From Anisakis pegreffii (lineage: Eukaryota; Nematoda; Chromadorea; Rhabditida; Anisakidae), in NCBI GenBank assembly GCA_035041965.1, contig JAPYMA010000217.1:164625-228624 (forward strand): 64,000 nt of DNA, in the 5' to 3' direction. Positions 38,122-48,828 of the stretch are shown in pieces. A program made the position numbers and the translations under genes. The notes beneath the pieces are model-generated. The model ran no database searches. It was given only the letters and a program-made list of their open reading frames with translations, and was not told the DNA's origin. Numbering within the stretch: the first letter of the stretch is position 1; each line of letters starts with the position of its first letter.

Positions 38122-39593
38122 ACAATAGTAACCAGACATCCGCATTATTTGTTGAAAAGCAATTCAATCAAATATCAGTGAACAGGAAATCATTTATCCA
38201 ATACAATAAACTTTTTTGTTGCATTCGTTCGAGTAATACAAAATACACGATTGCAAATGCTGTGGTGTTATAACAAGAATGCACTCAGGAAAGAAATATG
38301 GCCTACTGGATTTGTTGTCAGCGTGTTTGATGAGTGCTGGTTTGATAATTTTCATATTGGGTGACAGCGAGGTGTCACCGAATTTTGATATACGCGGATA
38401 TGTTATGATATCGTTCGCATTATTGGCTGATGCCGTTATTGGGAATGTTCAGGAGAAAGCGATGCGCACTTATGGAGCTACCAACAACGAAGTGGTCAGT
38501 GTTATCGTTGTAATTATTACTGTTATTTATTATGCTTTATTACTGTTGATGTTAGTATTGTTATTAAGTAGTATGATATTCATCGGAAATAGTAACGTTT
38601 TTGAGCATCGTTTCATTAGAATTTTCCATACATTATGACTTGAGATTACCATTATGAATTGCATTTGGTAATTTTTATGCGGTCATTTCGTTGAATTTTG
38701 AACCGGAAATTTCGTTCACTGAAAGCGTTAGTAGGTTATCGCTTTGGAACTAATGGAAACTTTTCAGGTACTTTACTCATATACAATTGGCTCGGTGTAT
38801 ATTTTCGTGGGTCTTTTGATTAGTGGGCAATTAGTTGATGCATTCATGTTCTTTTTACAGGTATTTAGTGAATTTGTTGATCGAATATCCATTTAACAAA
38901 CCTTATCCGACGATTCTCATAATAACAGAGCATTGATGTATTTTGAGATTATATCACAGATTATACAGAAATTTGTTTTGTTGTGAGTTGCCGTCCACAA
39001 CTTTTCACAGTAAAGATTCATTTTCAACACATCAATTATAACACGTATACTTGAATGGATAGCTACGGATCTAAATAATGAAAACAGTAATAAAAATAAC
39101 AATAATATAATATCATACGATTATGATATTATATCACTGTTTATGTTGTAATTTTTATTACGCTTATGCGATAATAATATAATATCAGTGATAATAGACG
39201 TTTTGAAAAGTGATAATGACGGCAATACCAGTAAAAATGATGACAATTCAGAATCCATGGAAAACATACGGTTATGCGGTAGTGTTTGGAACACTGGGTT
39301 ATTTGGGTGTGAACGTGGTGCTATCGTTGGTACGTACTTCGGGTGCGTTGTTGGCGGTCACAGTGACCACAGTGCGCAAAGCCATCACAATAGTGGTTTC
39401 GTTTGTGATGTTTGCGAAGCCATTCACAAGTGCTTATTTGTGGGGTGGTTCGATTGTTATGCTGTCCATCTATCTGAATCTCTACAATAAGAATCGTCTC
39501 AAATGGGATCCAATCATCCGAAAATGGATCGACTACGTGACCGGTGCTGATCGCATTCAACGACCAACATTCAAAACTACTGAAGTGTTGTAA
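32016..39593 (+). CDS. pst-2: SLC35B3-type 3'-phosphoadenylyl sulfate (PAPS) transporter
   Basis: Eight exons, 32016-32240, 33918-34129, 34574-34646, 35005-35126, 37636-37790, 38289-38494, 38768-38860 and 39252-39593, join in phase to 475 aa. From residue about 125 the match to human SLC35B3 is continuous: LGVFVFYIGYGYVQELIF, FGLYLTFVQFLIYSLFAF, GYLNYPTQVIFKCCKLIPV, ALLADAVIGNVQEKAMRTYG, VTVTTVRKAITIVVSF and FAKPFTSAYLWGG. The family exchanges PAPS across the Golgi membrane to supply sulfotransferases for heparan sulfate and other substrates; about ten membrane spans are expected. The first 75 residues are hydrophilic and not matched, and the start ATG is a choice: the frame stays open upstream. 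Intron 1 is 1.7 kb and intron 4 is 2.5 kb; the latter contains a hAT-type element and a long hairpin. The 35005 exon was found from its protein pattern because no long open frame marks it. Confidence 0.95.
36032..36079. repeat. Perfect 19-bp inverted repeat, 10-nt loop
   Basis: Left arm gacatagctatttaaattc (36032-36050) is followed by a 10-nt spacer and the exact reverse complement (36061-36079). It sits in intron 4 of the PAPS transporter gene. Transcribed, it would form a long AU-rich hairpin. Confidence 0.95.
36443..37277. mobile_element. Non-autonomous hAT-type element with 8-bp target duplication
   Basis: Ends are CAGTGGTTCTCA (36443-36454) and TGAGAATCACTG (37266-37277), inverted with one mismatch. 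They are flanked by a perfect 8-bp direct repeat, CTCTATAG (36435-36442 and 37278-37285). Both the terminus CAGTGGTTCTCA and the 8-bp duplication are the hallmark of hAT/Charlie-type elements in animals. The 835-bp interior has no transposase-like frame. A GC-rich patch lies near the right end (about 37197-37262). It is inserted in intron 4 of the PAPS transporter gene and does not disturb the exons. Confidence 0.88.
38080..38121. repeat. (ATT)n microsatellite
   Basis: About 13-14 uninterrupted ATT units in intron 5 of the PAPS transporter gene, upstream of the 38289 exon. Confidence 0.95.
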
Positions 39594-41232
39594 TCCAATC
39601 TCGAATTCATCCCAATACCGACTTTAAATTGTCGGTTTTTCTTTCACGTCCAATAATTATTGAATCACTCCAGTGATTGGATACTATGCGTAATAATAAT
39701 AATAATAATATTAGAATATGATGTGATCCATAATCATTGATCACATACATATGTGTAGTCAGCATTTCAAGACGAGAAGGGCCACGAAAAGCCCGTTATT
39801 CCGTTGTCACCGCAGTCTCGTCATACATTTCGGCAGATAAGCACCTAAGATCCGCAACTGTACGTGATGATAAGTGGTATGATAAAATGTCATATGACAA
39901 ACCGTTCCCGTGATATCAAACTAATTTATTGCTCTCGATCGCTGTTACTGTTAAATGAACGAGATGTTTCATAACGAATGATTGCTTCATTATGAAAATA
40001 AACGTATCTGTGAATTAGTCTATTGCTTATTGTTAGCACAAAACGTACATTTATTCAAAAGATCCATGCAGAAGCCATAAAATGGAAAAGATTCTTTTAC
40101 AATCGATTTCTCCCAATCATCAACGCATACATTTACAAGTTGAATTGTACCAATCAGTGTTCAAGATTTTTGATTCTAGTAATACACACCTTCATAAGTT
40201 CATCATCAAAACCATCAGATTCAACTTCGCATCAAGAACTCATTTCTTTATACACGATAGCGATGATATCTTCGGCAAAACAAGATATGCGGCCTCACCT
40301 CCATGTGCCTTATACGGTAAATTTGATAATTTCAAATGATTCTGAAGGGGCACTTATTCAAATCATAATGCTTTTGTTGCCAATAAACTGAACTCATTGA
40401 CATTCAGAATGAATATTTATTTTCGAATCGAATCGATTAATCACATACTCAAGTACAATTTGATCAATTCAACTATTAAATAAACGCGGGAGTAAACATC
40501 TTCGATCCCCAATTCACGCAAAAAACCGTAAGAATTTGAAGGGAATCGTTCTTTTCGGAAGATTTGTATCATTATTTCCATTGCGATTTCGAATATTACA
40601 AATATTATCATTGTTATCATTCAGACGGAAACTTTTTTCAGATACCAACGACACAGATACTAACGATAATATACTAATAAAGTAATGGATATACAATGTA
40701 TGTTACAAATGTATCATGCTCATTTGAGTACGACTGAAACAGGAAAGAAAAATAAATTACTGACTAGAGCTGAGACAAAACAGCATTAAATAATCGAGAC
40801 ATAATGGATGTATAAATTAACTTTTGAGTGAATATAACCCCTTCAACAGTTCAAATAATGAATTTCGAACAATCGATAGTCATGTCTTCAGGAAACTGAA
40901 CACTTTCAAATTCAGTTAAAATCGCATATTAGAGAACTCAGGCATATCGGCAACAAAAGGTCTCGAAACGATCAAAGAAAAGAATGACCGTCAGTAACAG
41001 ATTCAGCATAAATATCAAAAGATGGATTCAAAAGATATATGTGAATAATTCGTTTCAAATTATAAACGTGAGTGAAAATAGAATACATGAAATTCAGATA
41101 TGGTAAATTAAATTACTGCATTCTTTTGAAAGTAAGTTCATTCTTGGACGAATGCGAAAAATACAAGCCTCGGGGTTTGCAATGAAGAGAGTACGGTGAT
41201 GCATGATTTGTTATGGGCAGGAAAATGGTTTG
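39594..41232. other. Intergenic between convergent genes
   Basis: 3' flanks of the PAPS transporter (plus) and RCAN (minus). A short (AAT)n tract lies at about 39690-39710 and AATAAA near 39994. No other feature seen. Confidence 0.55.
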
Positions 41233-42858
41233 TCAATATTGTGCAGAGTCTTCGTCATCCGACGAAGGTCGGGGTGTGTTCGGTGGTCGAGGTGTATGTG
41301 GCAATGAGGCCTGAGGAGGGATTATCGCCTCATCCTCAGCACTTTCTGCTGGATGAATAACTATTTTTGGCTTATCTACGTCACCACCGAAAACCTGAAA
41401 TTTCAACTGTTACAGAAAACTGAAATGTTGTCCGATTTAAAAAGTGATCCACCATTAAAACGCTAAAGCTTATCCACACATGTTCCAAAAGTCGATAAAA
41501 TCGGCAGTTTCATGACATATAGTACCATTTCAACTAATCCTGATCATGAAATAATTAAAATTCAAGAGGTGCGTTGTCTTGCAAAATGTGAAAATGAAAC
41601 CTGAATTTTTTTCACATAGATTAAACCACAAATATGATATGAATTTGAGGAAATGAGCGAATGGATATCTTTAAATTATCGTGATATTGGTATACTACCC
41701 CGTTCCGATAGAAACACTCCCCCACTGGCAGAAATCGAACCCGCGACAGAAACGAAAGTTTTGCTCAAAACCGAGAGCGATGTACCAATGCCATCAGCAT
41801 TACCGAATCTGAGCCAGGCTATGATCTGACTTCTATCTAATTATCTATTTGCGTTGTTATGAAAAGGGATGTGTGAATATGGCTACAAACGGATTTGTGA
41901 AGGGATAGAGACAAACGAGAAAGTGAATCTCTATTTATTGCGAGTGAATTAATAAATCAACAACTGATAAATGAAGCACTCAGCTAACCTCATAGTTATC
42001 GTCGATTGTGAATGCAGCTAACCGTGCCATTAAATCAAAATTGCAAACAACCGGTGCCATCTCATGACATTGCTCCCAACCAACAGGTGGCGATGCAGGT
42101 GGTGATATTAGAAATTGCTTTTCGAGTGGTGGCAATTTCAATAAGCCATCATCTGAGGCATCTCGCAGACGAACACGCTTCAATAAGCCGGTCAGATGGA
42201 TTACTCACAAAGATTAAACCACAAATATGATAAAGAATTTGTGGAGATGAGCGCCTAAGGACATCATTAAATCATAAACGAACAGTAATCCACTTACGTA
42301 CCACTCAACCAATCATTCACAACTTACCAACCTGGGCAAAGAAGGCCTTCAGTAGCGCTCCATTGAACGAAAGATGTTGTGTAAGCAATTTTGCAGCAGT
42401 AGCGTTCTCTGGGCTGCTGAATATGATCCGTATCCGACGGAAACTTTTCAAGAAATCAAAGTGGGCATCCTCTTCGATTTGAGTGAATAAAGATGAAAAG
42501 TTACGCTTCTGATCTTCATTGGAGAACACCTGAATAAGAAATGTGAGTAGTGAACTGAGATGTTTGTAGTACAGAAAATAAACGGCTATTCAATATGAAA
42601 TAAAACCAATGTTATAGTCAATTGCTATCCACAAATGAGGAAAGATAAAAATTTGTCATCGTTTTTAAATGCTTGTAGTCTGAATACAAAGCAATCAGTA
42701 GAACTGCTAAAAGAGAGGCGAAAATTTCAAAAGATTATTTTTTAAAAAATTGACGATGATCGTACCTCTTCTGGTACATTAGTGATTATGATCGCATTCG
42801 GCAGATCACATTCATTACGAATTTCATTTAGCTTCTCTTCCAATACTTCAGAAAGCAT
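41233..42858 (-). CDS. rcn-1: Calcipressin / regulator of calcineurin (RCAN)
   Basis: Four exons on the minus strand: 42858-42766, 42529-42332, 42177-41989 and 41394-41233, giving 213 aa. The N-terminal RRM-like domain is recognisable (LPNAIIITNVPEE, FDFLKSFRRIRIIFSSPENA, GALLKAFFAQ). The calcineurin-binding signature FLISPPASPPVGW is intact at residues 119-131, and KPKIVIHP near 168-175 corresponds to the PxIxIT-like element. The tail is Pro-rich then acidic (PRPSSDDEDSAQY). RCAN proteins bind calcineurin and inhibit or tune it; the SPPxSPP serines are the usual phosphorylation sites. The exon 2/3 join is ambiguous: the phase-0 join uses donor CAG|gttggt, but a stronger donor 4 bp downstream (GTTG|gtaagt) can join an acceptor 17 bp inside exon 3 in another phase, shortening the linker by about 4 residues. 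The first ATG is chosen by homology; an additional 5' exon is possible. Confidence 0.95.
41618..41680. repeat. Duplicated segment in RCAN last intron (copy 1)
   Basis: Begins with agattaaaccacaaatatga, found again at 42211 in the preceding intron, and the similarity continues for about 60 bp (gaattt..gga.atgagcg). One of a pair; see the copy at 42211-42273. Confidence 0.75.
41722..41797 (-). other. tRNA-like sequence, probably a decayed SINE or pseudo-tRNA
   Basis: Read on the minus strand, a possible A box (TGGCATTGGTA) is followed at normal distance by a strong B box (GGGTTCGATTTC), and the T arm can pair with wobble (GCGGG / TCTGC). The acceptor stem does not form and the anticodon arm is poor. 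It lies in the last intron of RCAN. It could be the head of a tRNA-derived SINE; the body and tail were not identified. Confidence 0.35.
42211..42273. repeat. Duplicated segment in RCAN intron 2 (copy 2)
   Basis: Second copy of the segment at 41618-41680. The first 22 bp are identical and the rest is about three-quarters identical by eye. Confidence 0.75.
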
Positions 42859-43466
42859 TCCGAAATTATCGACGACTTCCGTAACGCAGAACACCAAAGT
42901 GCAATTCAGAATTCGCAACTTATTTCAGCCGATTTTCATTCAATGTTGTTTTATTGATGAGATATGCTACTGAAAATTGCACGCTTAGAAAAATTAAACA
43001 GTTTCACGAAACGGCAACGATCAGCGCAGAGCGAGAATTTAACAAGGTGATACAAAAAAACAACCTGAAAAATTAATGACTCCGAATGAGAACATATTCA
43101 ATCAACTAAAAATGAATTAAATGCAGTTATATTATGGCATTTGTATGGCCACAAGATCGCTAAATAAAAGAACGCTTTTCAACGAAACAGTAAACAGTTA
43201 AATTAAATTGCAATATCAAATTCATTTTCGGATGAATCGATTCCCATTTATGTACAATCAAAGTAATGAACAATAATAACGAAACGCTGCGCTCGATTTG
43301 TCGTTGTTGGCGAATATATTCTCAAATAAACTTCAGACAGCCAACAAGCCTACGTTTTGGAGACAAGTGCACGCGTCGTATCACATTGCATACTTTCTTA
43401 AAACGTTGCGATAATCAACTCTCCTCATAACTGAACAACCATAACAGAACGGTTGTTTTCAATCAG

Positions 43467-43796
43467 ATGCAATCAGCTATAGTGCCTGCCCGCTCATACA
43501 TAGTTGAAAAACCTCAAACTACGACGAAGGAGTGCGGGTCTAGGACAAGTTGCACCGCGAAAATTTTTGATAACGCGTGTTTCATCATTGAATGGCACGG
43601 TGCTTTTGACGGGGCTAGACTTCTCTTAGACGCATTTGTCGGTCATCTGAAAAGGCAACTGGTGTTAGGACGGACGATTTGCGACGCCACGGTGTGCAAG
43701 TGCAAAAGAGGCGGAGGAAAGTGTGCGAGAATGAGTTGCACCCTGCACTGCGCTAGCGTGAACATCTATCTGAAAGTGTTTGAATGGAACAGCTGA
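43467..43796 (+). CDS. Orphan Cys-rich open frame, 109 aa, doubtful
   Basis: ATG-initiated single-exon frame of 109 codons with ten or more Cys, many of them in the C-terminal half (ICDATVCKCKRGGGKCARM). Base composition is noticeably richer in GC than the surroundings over about 43490-43760. No signal peptide, no family recognised, no splice partners. It could equally be a fragment of a mobile element or a chance frame in a GC-richer patch. Confidence 0.2.
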   Translation: MQSAIVPARSYIVEKPQTTTKECGSRTSCTAKIFDNACFIIEWHGAFDGARLLLDAFVGHLKRQLVLGRTICDATVCKCKRGGGKCARMSCTLHCASVNIYLKVFEWNS

Positions 43797-46700
43797 TCGC
43801 TGAATGAAACTAATGAATGGAGAGGTGCCGAATATGACACATTCAATCTATCACAAATGTGCAGCTGAATGAAGAATGAGATTGAAGATAACCGAACAAT
43901 TGACAGCTATTGTAAGAAGCAGTAATGCCAATAGCAATCATTCTTATTGCGGCAATCATAATGATAACATCAAGAAGCTGATAAAGTATGATTTTATGCA
44001 CAAAATCGAATAACGGTTCAGATGACAGCAGAAAGAAAAGATTTATTGAAAACAACAGTAGAGTCAAACAATGTTCTTAAGATATAATGCTTATGTTAGT
44101 ATCTGATAATGAATGGTACATGAAAGTATCATTTTTCAAAGGTGCGAAATGATCAGCAAGCAATTTCCACTGTTATCATTAAATTCGAACGCCTGTTTAC
44201 ACTAGAGAATTGCGATGGTCCCCGAATTTCAGTCGAGAGCCCTCAACTGAAATCTTTCACAATTTTTACCACATTCGCAGCTTTTTTCCTTCTTTCCTTC
44301 GTACAAATGCACTGACAATAGAAATTTTCAATACCTTGGAGAGTAATATCGAAGTAACGCTTGTGTTTTCAATTAATGAGTGTTCATTCAGAGTCGCACT
44401 AAAGTTCTCACCATTGCGCACAGAACTGTTTACATCTTGAACAACGATTTTGCTGTTTATAACAATTCATTAACAACTGCCATTGGCATTTTGACGGCAT
44501 TGCCATTTTTCAGTTTCGAAACTTTGTTTATTCAATTGGCGTGAAGGTGGAATGAGCTACTCGAGTTTCTCGAACGACCTGAGAGAATGATGAAACGTGT
44601 AACTTTAACATGATAGAGAGTTCATATTCACGCTTCAGCTCATGCGTGCTCACATCCGAAGACAAAACATCGACAAGGTTTCGTAAAACATTGGCCGTAC
44701 ATCTACTTACATCAAACTTATCGTGCACATTTATACGTATTTGAAACAGCAACGAAAACACAAACACAGATGCTGAACTGGCAAATGCGTAGCTCTCGAT
44801 ACATGATGAAGACGATTAATAACTCTGAGAATATTCACCAACAAGTGCAACAAATGAGATGTATTCGTGACGTAAATGAAGCTCATTCATTGCATAACAC
44901 CTCGTACCTAAGTGATTACGTACCCACTTCAAAGCCTCTTTTTACGATATAAGTTTTGAGCTATATTCATCAATAAACCGAATTAAAAACAACACAAATG
45001 TCCCTTCTCAACGACTGATGAAGCATTCGCTCGCAAGCGAAACTAATCGTCGCAGTCGAACGAATTGACAGCTGAATATCGTATCGAGTTGGATATCTGT
45101 CAGTTAATTTGACTTAAGGGATGTTCGAATATGCAGTGAATCGTTTCGATACAAATGAACGTGTCTAATAACCAATTTACCTGCCATATTCACAATTGTT
45201 GAAGTCGTAAAGTATGCCTTTCGGAGTAACTGCGAAAAGAGCATCTATCGTTCTCGATAGCACCAAAACAAAACTCATCAATGCGTAAAGTGTTTTCGCA
45301 CATAACTCATTAGCGATCACCAAAGGCAAATGTCCGTTTTAATTCAGGAAATTTCACTTGACCGTTTGAGTGTTGTGTTGTCAAAATAATATGATCGCTA
45401 TCAAAATGAGCATCATCACCCAAACAAACGCCTACTTTTCAACCTTTTAGTCATTTCTCTACTATTAAAGGTCGAATACTTTTTATATCTTATATGAAGC
45501 GCTATCGACGAAGCGCGCTGCCTTCTGCAGAAAAAAAAAACAAGAACTTCTGCAACCCCTCTCACTCAATAAGAAGGAGAATTTTAAGCCGATAGTTTTT
45601 TTGGCTGAATAATAATTGGCAATGAATTTTTATCTTTTCAGGTGACTGAAAAATCGAAATGACAATTCATGAAGTAACAATTATCACAGTTAAAGAATTA
45701 TCAGTGAATTAAAAATTTTAAATGAAGCACCCACTGCAGCTTCACTTATTCATCTGATTATCATACCGCAATCAGTTTGAAACAGACATTTGACACGGCC
45801 AAATCCTCCAGTCAGTATCAATAAATCATACAATAATCATTCTAGATGCCATCACTAATCTTCCTATTACCCGCAGCTGTGCTTAAATTTCGCTTACGAA
45901 GGTTTTATTGGAATACTGAATAAGGAAACTAGAGCGAATGTCTGTCTCTCGAGGCAGTGATAGCCGTTATTAAACTGATTTTAGGAATCAAAGCAACTAT
46001 GAATGTTGACGGCAGTAAGACGGCAATAAGACATTTTGATTGGCAGAAGATGAAAAAAACTGAAGAATTCAGCTTTTGTAAAATATTCTAATAAATGGAA
46101 ATAGAAATGTTATATTTGACAGATGATGCAAGAGGATTTTTAATTAAATTTCATGCTAGCGAGATTTTTCATTATTTTGAGCAGTCCGAAACGGATTCAC
46201 GCAATTGATTGGCTGAGCAAGCATTCATTTTCAAATGTCATTTGACAGAATAATCTTACAATTAGATTAGAGAAGAAATTTTTAACGAACCTTTCAATTA
46301 CTCACAATCAGATAAAATCTAATGGGTGATCGTTGATATGCTTCAGGTGATCGTTGATATTTAACATAGCCAAATATAATGTCAACTAAAATGTCTTTAT
46401 GAATCAGTGATTGTTTTTATTAATTGTCAGATGCATGCAGAATCCCGATGATAATTCATCGCTTCATTCATATTCCCTCTTCTCAATGTTTTTTTCACTT
46501 ATTTATCCATCATCTTCAACGCAATTATATCTTAACATTATTTTCGTCAAATTGTATTTTCATTTGTGTGCATTATGAAACCGTGCCCATTGTTTACAGT
46601 TTTCATGAAAAATTTTTCTATATTGGCACTAAACATTTGGCTTGTCAGTTGACTGATTGTTCATATCGCATACTTTGAATTAATGAAAAACATTAAATTG

Positions 46701-47429
46701 GTTAATTTTGCTGTGCTGTCTTCCAGATTCGTTCGATTCTTGTCATGCGTTCGTTCAATCAGAATGCACGCGAAAGAATTTTGCACTTTTCTATTCGTTT
46801 ATCTTTAAGCCCTCTTCAAGGCTTCCTCTCAATTCATTGAGTGACATTTTATTTAAGTCAATCAATCCACTCATCTATCCTCTCAACAAATTGAGAACGG
46901 TTTCAGCTGATGAAGAAAACGTCTTATATGAGCCATCAGCATAATTCAAGTCTTCTTACAACTGAAAAATCAACGACCGTTGCTTGTTAGAGATTCATAG
47001 GGTGCATTTGCGGTGGAATTTTAACTTGAATTCCGTGAACAATTGATATATTCTTGATGTGGTGAAATGAATGAATATTTCGCGAAGGTAACTTTGAGGA
47101 GAATATTCTCTGTAGAAATACTCATTCAAAAGCACAAATATTCATGAAGTTTGCATGTCAGAACATTCATTTTGTACATCAGTTTGTCATGAAAGTGAAC
47201 AATTGAAGCAATCTATTAATAACTGAAGTAGTCATTTATAGTACTGTTAACTAACCGATTCAACTGAATATCGTTTCTATGTCTAATGACGGACCCTCAA
47301 AGGAAGTCTTGTAACTGATTGTGCATGAACCGCGATCAATGTTGTCCATCAAGTCCATACTGTATCCAGAAAGCTAGCCGAAACTGCCAGACATAGCGAT
47401 GTTTCTGTTCCACACGTTTGGTAAATTTT

Positions 47430-47540
47430 TCTATTCTGTTCTGTTCCACTCTTCAGTTGTTCTGTTCCGTTCGGTTCTGCGCGTACTTTTTGTTAGAGCT
47501 GTTCTGTTTTATTCTTTGGAATGGAAAGGAATAGAACAGT
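47430..47540. repeat. TTCTG-rich tract with foldback
   Basis: Repeated TTCTGTTC words (47430-47482 and 47500-47510), followed by a segment rich in the complementary words. An imperfect hairpin forms between 47504-47518 and 47525-47539 (ctgttttattctttg against aaaggaatagaacag). A degenerate simple repeat folded on itself. Confidence 0.6.
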
Positions 47541-48828
47541 TTGACTAGAATAGAAACGTCCTACTCAAACATCAGCTAACAACAACAACAACAACGGTAT
47601 TATAGAGTTTATCATTACCATAAGTGCAATTGATCGATGGATGGATTTATTTGCTCTGTGAACCGAATAGGACTAATTGTAAGATTAATGCATTTTAATT
47701 ACGCTTCTCTGCGCCAGTGACATTAACGATGCTCTAGCAAGTAATTGCATGAATGAATATGAATAGATATCTTCTGTAGATGCGAAGTGCATTCAGAATA
47801 TCAATAATAAATAGTGACAGTAATGAATGCTACTTTGTGTGATAATGGATAAAAGCAGTGTTGTGCACGAGAAGTGTTCGTTTTCAATGAGAAAATATGA
47901 ATGCATGCATAGCAAAAGCTTAACGCTTGAACCAGCATATTGTCCATAGGTAATGTTCAAAAATTATGCGGACAGGTATGCGAGAAAAGCTATAATAAAG
48001 GTGCATATATACATATGCATACAACACATATGCAGGACGCAGTACATCGTTTCATAAAGGATTTCGTCGTTGCTATAGAAATAATGCTGCTGCTGTTGCT
48101 GGATATACCAGCTATCCGTAATCTACTTCATTCACTTGCATATTTCTCAGCATCAATACCTGGCAGGCACATCATCAATTTCTACCTTTCACTATCACCA
48201 CCAACACACCTCAGCAGTAGTGAGTGCATTCTTGTATTCATCCACTAGCCAGTTTCTATGCTCTGATCCAACAATCCAGGCGATACTAATTCGAATTTTT
48301 TGTTCGCATATTTCATAAATCTCAACGTCTTCGAATACATACATATCGCCATCGTTACATTCCGTTTCCTCTCCACACTATTGCTCACATTTCGTATCGC
48401 ACAGTACTGTCATCTGCTTAAGTTGCATCTACTCGATTATTTCTTCAAGTGATATTCATTCGTTCTATTAGCATTATTCATTCATAATTGTCTGTCAGTT
48501 CATAAATTTCTGAAAATCTTTCATTTCAAAAAGTCCAAAAGCAAACCATTCAAGCAGATATCACACAACTGTGATACCAGTCATCACCGTCATTCAACTG
48601 AACCGCACCATTGAAATTCGTTTCATATCGTTTCCAAGGCAGTATTGTCGAACTATGCGGAACAGTTGCTGATTCGAAGAGAAAAAATTTATATACTAGG
48701 CAGAATTTCACCTGAAAGTGATTCGATAATCTCGACAGAATAATCGATCCATATAAGTGACTGCAAAAACGAGGACTGCAAAAACAGCCGTCACCGTAAG
48801 TGCACTCGGATTGGATCAAACACGAAAT

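Larger units (their letters stand above)
42859..48828. other. Long divergent intergenic region
   Basis: About 6 kb between the starts of RCAN (minus) and MAPK15 (plus). A short Cys-rich open frame (43467-43796) and a TTCTG-rich tract (about 47430-47540) are listed separately. A 15-bp tandem duplication (ggtgatcgttgatat) lies at 46325 and 46346. The remainder shows nothing I can support; it may contain 5' exons of either gene. Confidence 0.5.
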
